A stretch of 64,000 bases of DNA. Origin: Vandiemenella viatica. Its lineage: Eukaryota > Arthropoda > Insecta > Orthoptera > Morabidae. The translations under genes were made by a program, and so were the position numbers. Shown here piece by piece: positions 43,161 through 54,199 of this stretch (its first letter is position 1; each line of letters starts with the position of its first letter). The DNA is taken from assembly GCA_031002005.1 (NCBI GenBank), contig JARYHS010009186.1:107978829-108042828 (forward strand). Direction: 5' to 3'. The notes beneath the pieces were generated by a model that saw only the letters and a list, made by a program, of their open reading frames with translations, did no database searches and was not told where the DNA came from.

Positions 43161-44112
43161 TCATATCTCGAGATCTAATGTTTTAATCCAGTCAACTGCA
43201 CTGATCGACGCATCATGGATTTCCGCCATTGTTCCCTTGTAGGCCCGAAGAGGACAGTCAGAAACGATGTGATTTATTGTCTGTAAGGTGGCTCCACAGT
43301 CACAATTTACAGAATCTACCCAGCCCCATTTGTATAATAAGTAGGCGCATCTGCCTTGTCCTGTTCGAATTCGGTTGATGATTCTCCACTGCCGCCTAGG
43401 GAGTTCGAAACCTTGTAACTTTACTGAGGGGTCCTCAACTAGATTTTTATTGGCTACTGATGACTGCTCCCACTGAGTTTTCCACAGCTTATTGGTGTTG
43501 AAAGAGGACTCTGTGAGGTTGATTGCTGTGCGCCATGGTGGTTTTCTTGATTTCAAGCGTTGGTGTTTCGCTTGAATTATGTCTTGATGTATAGGCAGCC
43601 GAGGGTTCTTCAGGATATTTTTCCAGATTTTTAAAAGAGCTTCTGATCTTCTTAGTGCTGGGGGTGAGATGTTGCATAGCACTGGAAGCCATATGGTGTT
43701 CGTACTATGAATACATCCCGTAATTATCCTCATTGCCTGATTGAGTTGCACATCTACCTTCTTTGTATGGACACTATTGATCCAGGATGGGCAGCAGTAT
43801 TCAGCAACAGAGTATGACAGAGCTAAGGCTGTGGATCTTAGAATGTGAGCACTGGCTCCCCATGAAGTACCAGCAAGCTTATGGAGAATATTGTTTCTCG
43901 TTTTGACTTTGGCAGCCACATTTGAGAGATGCTGTTTGAAAGTTAGAGTTCTGTCCAGTGTTATACCCAGATATTTTGGTGTGCCGCAAAAAGGCAATAG
44001 TTGGCCTCTGAATTTAACTTCTGGTTTATAGTGTGCTTGTCTGTTGCGCAAATGAAATGTTGAAATAACTGTTTTCTGAGGATTTAGATGGAGGCACCAT
44101 TTCTTGAAGTAG
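43161..44112 (-). pseudogene. Nested LINE C-terminal domain with Cys-His motif
   Basis: After the one-base shift the protein continues as 'KTVISTFHLRNRQAHYKPEV', 'TPKYLGITLDRTLTFKQHL', 'LALSYSVAEYCCPSWINS' and 'LNQAMRIITGCIHSTNTIW'. It then reads 'RRQWRIINRIRTGQGRCAY' and the C-terminal 'WVDSVNCDCGATLQTINHIV', 'SDCPL', a C-x-C-x9-H-x3-C zinc-binding-like motif typical of several I/Jockey-group LINEs. It ends at a stop at 43161, followed by a 67-bp 3' UTR. The motif may bind nucleic acid during target-primed reverse transcription. Confidence 0.9.
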
Positions 44113-45123
44113 TCAATCTAACTTTTCCAGATCAGCTGATAAAGTTGTTTCCGCATCAGAAAAGTTGGGGTTCTGGTTCACCAAACAAATGTCATCAGCG
44201 TAAGTAAATTTTCTTGAAGATGTTTCCGGTAAATCATGAGTATACAAATTGAATAGAAGGGGTGCTAAAACAGATCCTTGGGGTAAACCATCATTTAGTA
44301 TAAATATTCTGCTTCTGTCATTATCAGAGTATATCTGAAAGTATCTATTGCTCAACATGTTGTTAAGTAGTTCTGTAAGTTTTCGACATGGGATAATACT
44401 CAAAAATTTCAGAAGAAGTCCTTCTCGCCAAACAGTGTCATAAGCAGCTGACAGATCCAAGAAGGCAGCCACACTTACTGATTTCTTCTCAAACCCGTTT
44501 TCAATATGAGAGGTGAGAGTGAAAACCTGGTCATTACAACTTCTCCCTGGCCTAAATCCTGCTTGTTCTATGGGAATGTGTTTATTGATCACTTCAGAAA
44601 TTCTGTTGTAGATCAGGCGCTCAAGGAGTTTGTATGTTACACTTAGAAGTGCTATTGGTCGATAATTTTCCACTTTCGTGGGGTCCTTATTTGGTTTTAA
44701 TATGGCTAATATTTTTGTTTTCTTCATTAACAGTGGGAGGTTTCCAGATTGTAGGATATTTGAGAAGAAGTTAGTAAGCCATCTTACTGTAGCTGGTCCA
44801 CAGTGGGCCAAAAGTTCAGGATATATACCATCAAATCCAGCTGCTTTTCCCAGTTTCATTTGTTTGATTGCATCTTTGGTTTCTTCTTCATGGAATGGAA
44901 TGGAGAATTCAGAAGATTTTGGGGCTGCTTTTTTCTTGTTGCGTAATTTTAATTTGATATCTCTTTTGGTTTGCTTATCTTTTGTGTTCTTAGAAACCGA
45001 TACTAGATGTTTGGCAAAATCATTCAGATTGATTGCAGTTTTTGATCTTCTGATCACAGGGGTTGAGCTGTCTAATTTTCTAATGACTGACCAGGCTTTT
45101 CTGCTAGAGTGGGTGTAATCCAA
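44113..45123 (-). pseudogene. Nested LINE reverse transcriptase
   Basis: The 336-codon frame begins in 'DYTHSSRKAWSVIRKLDSS'. RT motifs follow in order: 'LGKAAGFDGIYPELLAHCG', 'LLMKKTKILAILKPNKDP', 'ENYRPIALLSVTYKLLERL', 'EQAGFRPGRSCNDQVFTL', 'AAFLDLSAAYDTVWREGLL', 'NDGLPQGSVLAPLLFNLYT' and 'KFTYADDICLV' (about 44181-44212). All catalytic aspartates are present. The frame stops at 44113 in 'LEKLD'. Skipping one T in 'GTTAGATTGACTAC' would carry it into 'DYFKKWCLHLNPQKT', so a one-base insertion is the likely cause. The endonuclease is lost by 5' truncation. Confidence 0.92.
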
Positions 45124-45365
45124 GGATTCTACTGTGCGATGCCAGATATTTCTACGTCCGTAGGTATAACCTCAATTGCCCTACACGTGACCCCTGGGTG
45201 GTGCTAAGAAAGCAACAGCGATAAGATGAGACCGAACTGTCTGAATAGACCTCTCGGTCAAAGGATACACAAAAAGGAGCCAGAAGGTCCTTTTCAGGAC
45301 CCACAAGCTCGTAGAATTGGACCATCTCTACGCATTTGTCAACTGAATATCGAAGGAATAAGTCG

Positions 45366-46420
45366 GGCATGATGTAATGAAAGTTATTGATGCGGGATCA
45401 CAAGTTGATGCTATTTTCTTGGATTTTCAGAAAGCTTTTGACTGTGTACCACACAACCGACTCTTAGCGAAGATCCGAGCGTACGGTATATCTGATCAGA
45501 TTTGCGAATGGATACGCAATTTTCTGACTGGTCGGTCACAGTATGTCGTTGTAGGCGGGGAAGCCTCTTCTAAACTAGATGTTACTTCGGGCGTTCCTCA
45601 AGGAAGTGTAATAGGACCACTTCTTTTCTTAATTTTTATAAACGATCTCGGTGACAACGTTAATTGCAGGATGCGATTTTTTGCTGATGATGCACTTATT
45701 TATAGGGAAGTGAGGTGCTCCGACGATTGCTTAGAAATTCAGCGCGATCTGCATGTTATTTCGGAATGCTGCCGTGAATGGCAGCTTACACTTAACTGTA
45801 AAAAGTGCAAGGCAATGCACATAAGTAATAAAAAGACCCCGCTTGCTCTGGAGTACAAAGTTAACAATTCAGTTGTTGACACTGTAGATTCCCTGAAGTA
45901 TCTAGGCGTAACAGTACAAAGCAACATGAAATGGGACTTGCACATAACTTCCGTTGTAGGAGAAGCTAATTCCAAACTACGATTCATAGGACGTATTTTG
46001 AAAAGTTGTAATGCTCATACAAAGGAAATAGCGTACAAAACACTAGTGCGTCCGCATTTGGAATACTGTTGTGGAATTTGGGATCCGTATCGCAAGGGAT
46101 TGATTGACACATTAGAGAGAGTACAGAGAAGAGCTGCTCGATTCGTGACTGCTAGTTACAGTCCTTACGTAAGTGTCACAGAGCTGATACGTGGGTTAGG
46201 CTGGGATTGTTTGGCGGACAGACGACGTCGTTTTCGTTTGAATTTGCTGTAGAATATGCGAAAATCTTTAAGTTACGAGTGCAACGAAATACTTCTTCCG
46301 CCAACCTATTTAGGTCGCAATGACAGGAGGGATAAGATTAGAGAAATAAGATGCCGTACTGATTCATTTATGTATTCCTTCTTTCCTAGATCTGTTCGGG
46401 ATTGGAATGCGCAGAATTAG
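45366..46420 (+). pseudogene. Host LINE reverse transcriptase, 3' piece
   Basis: RT motifs in order are 'AIFLDFQKAFDCVPH' (first catalytic Asp), 'GVPQGSVIGPLLFLIFIND' and 'RFFADDALIY' (FADD intact). The thumb and C-terminal region follow: 'LEYKVNNSVVDTVDSLKYLG', 'IAYKTLVRPHLEYCCGIWDP', 'LERVQRRAARFVTASY', 'ELIRGLGWDCLADRR'. After 'RLNLL' a single in-frame TAG (46250-46252) interrupts. The frame stays readable to 46420 ('PPTYLGRNDRRDKIREIRC', 'YSFFPRSVRDWN'). Thus the only defects seen are truncation, the insertion and one nonsense codon. It belongs to the same broad clade as the LINE at 6626-8684 but to a different family. Confidence 0.9.
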
Positions 46421-46520
46421 GATTGGTGCTTAGCACCCTCTGCCACCCACAGTATTTGTGATTTGCAGAGTATAGATGTAGATGTAGTAGACGTCAAGTG
46501 CTTCGTCTGCAGAAATCATT

Positions 46521-46768
46521 CTTTTGTTTTTGCTTGTCGCTTTATGTCTCGTAGAAGTCAATAGAGGGAGGGAAAGGACTGGGGGCAATGAATGGGAATG
46601 AATTTAGGTCACTGAATTTTGAAGGAACTATCCTGGCATTCGCCTGGAGTGATTTCTGGAAACTATTTTAAAAAAAAACGGAATTCTGGATGGACGAACG
46701 GGGATTTGAACCAGCTTGCTACCGAATGCTAAGACAGAGCGTTACCGCTCATTCACTACCTTCGATCA
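46521..46768 (-). mobile_element. tRNA-derived SINE (family A)
   Basis: On the minus strand: head 'GGTAGTGAATGAGCGGTAAC', B-box-like 'GGTTCAAATCCCCG', body 'CAGAAATCACTCCAGGCG' and 'AGGATAGTTCCTTCAAAATT'. A short T run (46671-46679) interrupts the body. It lies 35 bp from the LINE 3' end. Confidence 0.8.
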
Positions 46769-46769
46769 G

Positions 46770-48005
46770 AATCCGTCATGGCTTTCGGAAATCGAGAACT
46801 ACTGCAATAGCTGAAAATATTTAGAACTCAAACCTATTAATTTCCGAATCTTACATGAACCAACGAAACTCACTTACTGTCGTACTCACAGCGACGTTTC
46901 CATAATCATTGCGCAAACACTGATTTTTTCTAAAAAATACGAACAATAGCAACGTGTACCCTCAAACAAGAGATTTTTCATTATGATGAACGACTGTGTT
47001 ATTAACACACATTTCCATTCCTCACCCACTCTTGAAACTTTTGTTTAGTTATTAAAAAACAAAATTATAATCTCGTTAAATAAGGTTTTAGTTTGTTGAA
47101 ATGCATATTCATCAACATCTTCCAGTTAATGTCATCAATATGCCCTATCCTTACATATTTATGTGGTTTGAACGAAGAGCTGAAATGAAAACATACTGTA
47201 TGTCGTAACTCTAATTACCGTAAGTGCAAACACATTTCACATACAAAGATGGACTGATGCTTCGGACGGAAGTACCGAAATGCTACAGATTTGAATCGAT
47301 CGTGAAGTAATTGCTCTTGCTTTGATATGAGCAAAGCACTTGAAGCGTTTTCATTTACGAACGCACTCAGGGAGAAAATCACCATGTTGCCGACAAAATA
47401 GTCAAGCATTCAAATGCCTTGAAGCAATTCAGTTCTTTGGTTATGCTTTACGTTAGCTGTTGAATTAGATTATTTTGTTTAATATTGGATTCAGCTTCAC
47501 ATGAATTTGTTGTTAAGAGGAAATAATATAATTTCTTTGCCGTGTGCGGTATTTGAGCTACGCAGTGTAAAACAGTTTTTTGCTAGGACTTCCATTCCGT
47601 ATACAGATTCGAAGATTTTGGAAAAAGTCGTTGACGAAAACCTAGGTTGTTTTATTTCCGCAGATTAGTAAAACATTAATATATACTTTTTATGCTACTT
47701 ATATCACTTCCCTTAACAATGAGGGGGTCACGAAAATTATTTTTAATTTTTAACTATGTTTAATCCAGCCTTTCTTCGATATGACACTTCAGCCCCGATT
47801 AGTAGATGCAATTAAAGAAATGGAAAGAAATGCTCCAGCTAACAGATCCACAGTGGAGATGAACAATAGCTTCGTGTTAAATTGTAATATAGTAGCACAA
47901 GCCTCGAGAATAACAATTTTATGATTTGCATGAAACTGTAGGAACTTATTACAAACGAGATATTTTGCGAACAGGTAAGATTCGGTATTTTTTTTTTTTT
48001 TAATT
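46770..48005. other. Unassigned AT-rich stretch
   Basis: No coding motif or repeat end recognised. Confidence 0.4.
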
Positions 48006-48009
48006 AGGG

Positions 48010-48235
48010 ATTTTGCAGTTCCTCGGCTGCTTGGTCATTAGAGACGGAATAGAATTGTTGTCAGCGGTCGGGGAGGAGATATGTCTTGGCTCTTATAAAC
48101 AAAACATACTAGTATTCACTTGGAGTAACCATCGGAAACCGCGTGAAACAAAAATGTGCATCACCGGGCTAGGAATAGAACCCAGATTCACATGAAGAAC
48201 AGACACGACCGGTACTGTCGGTCCACTAGATTGGA
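48010..48235 (-). mobile_element. tRNA-derived SINE (family A), old copy
   Basis: On the minus strand a B-box-like GAATCTGGGTTCTATTCC is followed by 'GATGGTTACTCCAAGTG' (CACTCCAG counterpart) and a tail 'CCGTCTCTAATGACC'. The T run at 47989-48001 marks its A tail. Confidence 0.5.
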
Positions 48236-48640
48236 TTTATCTTTTACTATAGTCTGTTCATTTTAAATAGGCGGCTCAAGGTCATTCAGCTTCGTCCCCT
48301 CTGCGCTACGCTTATGCTCACTGTGCACTAGAGAGTGTCCAATGATATACGTATGATCGCGTATGGTGTACGTACTCGGGTAAACCAAGTCAGCGGTTAG
48401 TTCATAAGGGTAGATAAGGGAGTGGAACAAGTTAATAGCCAATAGTGAGTGACTGGAGTATACAATGAAAATTGAGGGTGCTCGTTTTAAATCACATCCT
48501 CGCCAGGAACTTTTGACGAGCACTTAACCTGATCTTTAGGAAAGCTTTGGTTTGTTCATGCCAAGCACACTAGAACGTTCTGCGTTAAATTTTAGGTCCT
48601 GCCACGATACAGGCGGAATATTCAGCAACTTGAACCTCTG
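48236..48640. other. Unassigned stretch
   Basis: Balanced composition, no motifs recognised. Confidence 0.4.
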
Positions 48641-48643
48641 TTA

Positions 48644-49054
48644 GGGGGCATCCATAAATTACGGGTTTTTCCGGATTTCCGGACCCCCCCGCCCCTCTGG
48701 TGAGATTTCGTGAGATCTGGCCGGACCCTCCCCCCCTTTTCTGGTGAGATCTGGTCCGTGAGAGCGCCCCCCTCCCTCCCTAGAAATCGCCCTCGCAACT
48801 TTTTGAGAGCTTTTTTTTAGGTCTCATCCTTCCAAAATCCGGTTACACCCCCTTTTTTGACTAAATTCCCCCCTAAAATCGACTTTCATGCATTTTGTAG
48901 ACCTTTTTTTTTTTTTACCTCTAAAGTCCAACAATTTTTTTCCTAAAACCTCACGTAAGATTCGTAGACCCCCTCCCCCCAAATTGGTGAGATTTGGTGA
49001 GATTTCGCCGCCCCCCCCCCAATTTCACCTCACACGTAATTTATGGATGCCCCC
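48644..49054. mobile_element. MITE, 'CATCCATAAATTACG' family, copy 2
   Basis: The left end is GGGGGCATCCATAAATTACG and the right end is CGTAATTTATGGATGCCCCC, a perfect 20-bp inverted repeat. TTA precedes (48641-48643) and follows (49055-49057). The interior has repeated GGTGAGAT(TT/CT) words and C runs. It aligns inversely with copy 1 over 'GGTCTCA', 'AACTTTTTGAGAGC' and 'GGTTACACCCC'. About 100 bp longer than copy 1. Confidence 0.85.
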
Positions 49055-49057
49055 TTA

Positions 49058-51260
49058 CCAGATCTCAAGACCACACGACGTTAATTGTTATTTTAATTGA
49101 ATTGAATCTGTCTATTCTGTATCAACTACAACTGTGGTAAGTGATGGATTCTTTTTGTCTTTATCATAAGAATTTCCTTCCATTGTAAACAACTATGAGG
49201 TAGATAAATCAATTAGCTAGCTGGCTCTGATTACTCTTTTTTGAGATAAGTAAGAAAAATTATTAGAGGAATGGGTAAAATTGCTAAGATCAGTACAAAT
49301 AAGGATAATATTCTAATCTGTAATCATTATGAAAGTGAACAACTATGGATATAGTTGTATTATTGATTGTCTTGTAGCATGACAAAGAGGTATAATCACA
49401 ATATACCGGTCAACATATCTTTATATTTCTTACAGCAAGAAAATCATTTAAAACTAAAGAATTTTTTTCTCAGTTACTAATTATGTACTCCATTGGCATA
49501 AACAAAAACTAAAAGGGGCAAATTGTTTATACAGACATTACTGGAGCTTTACCTAACTCCCTAACTCATATCATAAGGATGGAACATCTAAGACGCCTTT
49601 AATCACAATCTGATCAGTGAAAATTAGTGCACAGGTAACCATGTAGGTCGATTTAGGTTTGAGCGGTTTACTGGGCTGAACGGGATTGCAAGTGTCTCTT
49701 CCTTTCTTGGTGGCTAATTACCCAGGACGACGTGATGTCGGAGGATCGAGGGGCAGAACGTCTCCTTAGCAGCCGGTGGCAGCGCTGGCTAAGCATCGTT
49801 CAGTCCGTCCATCCCGTATTCACAACATATTACATGGCTTTCTGCCCCGCGTATCTGCCCATAGGTCGCTCAGGACACCACAAGGTGCATATGCTCTTTA
49901 GGCGTCTACCATCAGGTCACGGTTAATTCACAAGATCTGTGAATATGATGGTAAAACATGTCTGCAAAAATATTTCTTCATACAAGTGGAATCAAAATTT
50001 GAAACAACTTTGTGAAATACATATGAATAAAGTTCGTAAATAAATCTATATACTTCAGAAATGAGCCAAAACTTCAGAAGGAAAACTACTGAATATGAAA
50101 GCTGAAAAAATTACACGCTAACGTTCAGATTTGATTTGCGAGAAGAAAATATCATCGCATACAGTCTTACATCGTGTACATGCGTTATTATAGTATCAAT
50201 GAAGTCTTCACAGTTGTACCACCTGAATGTGTTGTGAAAACATATTTCAACCGTTTGCTCCGCCATCTTCCCCAAAAAAAGGACACCTGAGGAAAGGAGG
50301 GAAGCTAGTCGTCAAAGCATAGTGTTTTTACAACACGATCCGGCAGTAAATCCGTAAATATTTGATTGGAATTTCAATAACGATTGTAGAGGTTATGATA
50401 TTTTTTTGATAAGAAGAGATTTCTGACCAAAATTATTCAAAATCACTGCAGGGAAACAGATATATTAAATTTCCAGACCGAAATTTTGTGTTAATACGTT
50501 TGCTTGTTTCTGTTTCCGTGGCTGTAAGGAAGTAAACATTTACCATCAACGAGTATACGAAGTAATCATTAACGCTAAACAACGAAAAAAGGTATTGCTG
50601 CTAAAAAATTTCAGTTCCATATTACTGCTATAAACCAATGAAATAAGTCGCGATGATGATGTTCCAATAAGCAACTTTCTATCCTATATCAAATGTGTTG
50701 TACCACTTGCTAATGTTTCTATGGGTCAACGTTAAATGTGCCGTTGTAAAATAACGCAGTCTCACTTTTAAAAGCATGTTGCTATGTAAGTAAGTTCTCT
50801 TACAGATGAATCCATTTAGATTGTCCTCAAATTACGCTACGTAAAATTTTCATAGGTCATTGTGATAAAAAATCTTTGTAGCATTTTATATTTGTTGGTC
50901 AATTTAATACGTAAAAAAGCAAATAATTAAAAAAGAACGCCACTGTTATGACATAATAAATAATGATAATGATTTATCAACTCTGGGGTTAATAACCGGC
51001 AGCTCCTGTAACCCAAATATTTTTCCTGTTTAAATCATATTGCTAGTCTATAGAATATTTCAGAGCATTCGCCTTTATTTTTGATGGTTTGTACTTCCAA
51101 CGCTAGGATTAGAAAAATGAAGCGCGGTTAACGAAAATAAATGTGAAGTAATGGGCTATTTGGATGAATCTACGATGTACCCTAGCCGCTTTTAAAGTTC
51201 CCGACTCAAGTACTTCGTTAATAATGTATAACAGTCACTACTTTCATACTTTTTTTTTGT
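49058..51260. other. Long unassigned stretch
   Basis: AT-rich except a balanced part near 49690-49930. No protein motifs or terminal repeats recognised. Confidence 0.4.
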
Positions 51261-51262
51261 AT

Positions 51263-51475
51263 CGAGCGTCTTGGATGAGTGGGTGGTAACGTTAGAGACT
51301 CGGGCTCAAATCTCCATCCAACCATCGAAATTTATGTTTCCCATAATTTCCCTAATTCACTCCAGACAAATGTCGGGACGATTCTTTTAAATGTACACAG
51401 CCAATTTCCTTGTTGTTCCTTGCCCCACTCCTTTGCCGCCTCTAATGACGCCGACATCAATAAACCATAAGAAAA
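51263..51475 (+). mobile_element. tRNA-derived SINE (family A)
   Basis: Head 'CGAGCGTCTTGGATGAGTGG', degraded B box 'GGGCTCAAATCTCC', body 'CCCTAATTCACTCCAG' and 'AATGTCGGGACGATTC', and tail 'CCTCTAATGACGCCGACATC'. Confidence 0.8.
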
Positions 51476-51479
51476 TTCT

Positions 51480-52600
51480 TTGCCATTGCATCATAGAGAG
51501 CTTTGTAACTTGTCGGGACAAAAAATATTCTACCAACTGTATAAGTTGGCACAATGTGCACTTGCGTTAAAATCCCTCTTTTTTGTGATGCGCTGTCTGA
51601 TAGAGTAAGAAATGCTAAATATTACGTTTTTTGCATCTTTACCATCAGTAGTACACATTGCAATTAATTTTTTTGAAATAAACTTAATGCCTTCGATTTT
51701 ATTATACAGTATAGATTGGGGTTGCTGGATAAAATGTCCAGATACTTCGATTTTGGTGGGAAATTCGTGGAGGAAGAAGATTTTTAAAAAAATTACTTTC
51801 GGTTTCTGAGACCGTTTAACAAGTTCCAGTTTCTTTATTTTGTTCTAATGATTGTATCCTTCATTAGTCACGTAATTATTGGGCATTATAGTGAAGATAC
51901 TACACACATAATTAAAACCACATATGCCAGACGTCGTATTCGAAACGTCTACCCTTATGATTGTTTCCCATGGTCCGTGGTTTTTTTTAGCCGCGCCAAG
52001 CAGCCCAGCTGTACGGATCAGCACGCTCAACCGGCTAGCCCTTGCCACCTCACAGCCACCTCCCCACTTCACTGCCTGTTGTTGTTTCAACTATCCGGGC
52101 GTTTGATGTTTACCAACTGGGCGACGGATAGAGGGGCGCCATCCCTGTCAGCAGAGGCGGCTCCCTTTCCCACGGCTCGCTGTTCATAGCTAGACTGGAG
52201 CGGCCGACAAATACACAGGTCGCGGGAAGCCACATTTACAATGCAAGGCCATAGTGCTAGACCCTACACCATTAATACTCTCATACAGGTCTATGACCTT
52301 GGAAGGAAATATCTTCCTCAGTGTAAATGCTTACATCCTGTCTTGTTAATTCTAATCGTCGTGTAAAATTGTGATTGGTAGTGGCACCACGAGAGAAAGA
52401 CAGAGGTTATTTCTACCAACCTTGCTCAACATCAGATTCGAACCGGAGAGCAACCATACTCAAGGTTACTGCGGACATCTTACCTCGGTCAAACATTGGG
52501 AATCGATGTCACCTGAGACAGTAACAACGGCAGAAGTGATGACGCTGTGCTGTATCGACCTCCTAGTGTGGGTCCACTCTCTGGAAGTCCCAATCACCGC
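51480..52600. other. Unassigned stretch, GC-rich between 51960 and 52260
   Basis: Overlapping frames on both strands at 51845-52190 carry no motifs. The word 'AGATTCGAACCGGAG' near 52436 is B-box-like on the minus strand, but no A box is found at tRNA distance. Confidence 0.35.
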
Positions 52601-52609
52601 CTAACGAGG

Positions 52610-52775
52610 TGGCTCACATTATAAACAGCGCCGCCTCCAACTAATTAGACGGAGGCCGCAGCGAGGCGGATATCAATACTCACTCCGACAGGTGCTGCTG
52701 CCCGAGCGGGCAATTTCCTTGCTCGTGCTCCATTAACTTCTGCCTTATTAACTTCCGAGCAAGGCTCTGCCTTTT
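52610..52775. other. GC-balanced non-coding island
   Basis: GCCTCC and GGAGGC flank 'AACTAATTAGACG' as a small hairpin with a TAATTA-type loop. GC-rich, high-complexity sequence with 'TGCCTTATTAACTTCC' follows. No coding motif. Confidence 0.25.
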
Positions 52776-52779
52776 GTTG

Positions 52780-54130
52780 TTTCCCTTGTCTCTATCTTTC
52801 TCTTTTTCGGCGTTACGTTTTTTCTCTTCTCTGCTTATTTAAGTTGTCTGGTAGTACGACGTCTACCTCGCTGCGAGATGAAACTTTCGCTTTTTTTCTC
52901 CCCTCTCATTCCACGTAATTGTCTGAACGAAGATACCGCAAAGACAAAACACACATCAGGCATCATGAATGAGATGTAACATCTTGCTGTACATATCTTG
53001 TGATTATACTGTGAACTAACTTATACATACTTTAATCGTGCTTTGTATAGAGTATTGCCAAAAATAATTGGTGTATTGAACTAGAAGGGGCATTCAAATA
53101 AAAATGGAAGTTTTGACTAACTGTATCAGTAAACATATTTTAATATAAGGACTAGCCAGTGCGCAGTTTAAATAATAATTAACTGCGGCAAATTAATGAG
53201 GATTTGGTTTGATCCTGGAAAGACTGGTTCGTAATCAAATAAAAATATTGTAGAAATCGATAAATGCGGATTATTTTAAGGATTAAGTTATCCGCTCTGG
53301 TAAATTATAAACTAAGAAAAGAAAATATCAGAAGTCAACATGTAGGGACAGAAGTATTAATCATCAAGGTCACGCGTGTTAAACAGTTGAGAGCCAAGGC
53401 CGCTAGGCTTCACTGCCATCTATAGGGATTGATCGCGTTTCCGCTAAGTAAATGAGAGAGACTTCAGTAAACTGTGTGTGTTTTCCACATTTAGGAGCTT
53501 TTCGGATATTTTTATCTGTTAAGTAATGTCCTGTTTACTAAAGTAAATTATCACGAGTTTCTGTCGTATGTATGTTTTAAGTAAGTTTTTTTTCTAATTG
53601 TTCAGTAAGACGTTATAAGTCTTTGCTACGTACCTATTTTAGTTGAGAAATAAGCCACTGCTACAAATGAACCGGTTCTTCTTTCGTCTTACTGCAAACC
53701 ACCAACCTCATTATTCCTAATATTTTATTTTTTAAAAAAAAATTATATATTCTCACGGGTTATCTAGTTATTCACTTACTATGATTCCTACGAACTCAAA
53801 AATCTACTTCAGAGCAGAACAAAGCACACTAACTATCCTTGCTGTTAAAATCGACTGGTACAATGTAGTAAGACAGTAAAACGTGTTTAGCGTATGTGAT
53901 ATAGTCCTTCTGGGTAAGTTTACCCCATATTCGTTGAAAGTTTGTACTTTGTGCCTTAAACTCCGTAGTTAGCAACATAAACGGTAAATGACGACATATT
54001 CGAGACTAGATCAGTGTACGTATGTATGTCGATGGTATAAAGCTACACCATAGGTTTCAAGTATCCTGAAGTTACCGTGTGTATGTTGTGTCAGTATGGT
54101 ATCACATATTAAGATTGTTCTGTTTGCTTG
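52780..54130. other. Unassigned stretch
   Basis: AT-rich, no motifs recognised. It would be intronic if the candidate exon that follows is real. Confidence 0.35.
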
Positions 54131-54138
54131 TGTTGCAG

Positions 54139-54198
54139 AATCGGTTCAGCGTTGGATTCGAGAGGCAGTTTTGACTGGAAGAGGACTGGCGGATGCTC
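54139..54198 (+). CDS. Candidate 60-bp internal exon (unverified)
   Basis: A pyrimidine-rich tract ending 'TTGCTTGTGTTGCAG' (a good 3' splice site) precedes 60 bases that are followed by CTC|GTAAGT (a near-ideal 5' splice site). Two of three frames are open through it: one reads 'SVQRWIREAVLTGRGLADA', the other 'IGSALDSRGSFDWKRTGGC'. The length is a multiple of three, so it could be included or skipped without changing frame. I do not recognise the protein, and no other exon of the same gene is visible in the window. A chance match of splice-like signals is quite possible. Confidence 0.25.
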
Positions 54199-54199
54199 G

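Larger units (their letters stand above)
43094..45365 (-). mobile_element. LINE inserted into another LINE (I/Jockey-group type)
   Basis: This non-LTR retrotransposon on the minus strand is about 2272 bp, is 5'-truncated near 45365 and ends at 43094 in '...ACGATAAATAA' without poly(A). It is flanked by the 13-bp duplication GGCATGATGTAAT. The reading frame is interrupted by one base near 44115. The first 240 bp (45125-45365) are decayed but still give 'HRTVESLDYTHSSRKAWS' leading into the RT region. The C-terminal cysteine/histidine motif separates it from the CR1-type element it landed in. Confidence 0.9.
43011..46485 (+). mobile_element. CR1/Jockey-type LINE, interrupted host element
   Basis: A 5'-truncated LINE is split in two (43011-43093 and 45366-46485) by another LINE on the opposite strand. 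The 13-bp sequence GGCATGATGTAAT is present on both sides (43081-43093 and 45366-45378) as the target duplication. Removing the insert and one copy restores one continuous reading frame across the junction. The 3' end is 'GCAGAGTATAGATGTAGATG' and TAG, a (TAGATG)n tail without poly(A). The endonuclease domain and the first RT motifs are missing. Confidence 0.92.

Noticed and set aside
52430..52450. Minus-strand tRNA-like B box
   Set aside because: No A box at suitable distance and no T-arm stem.
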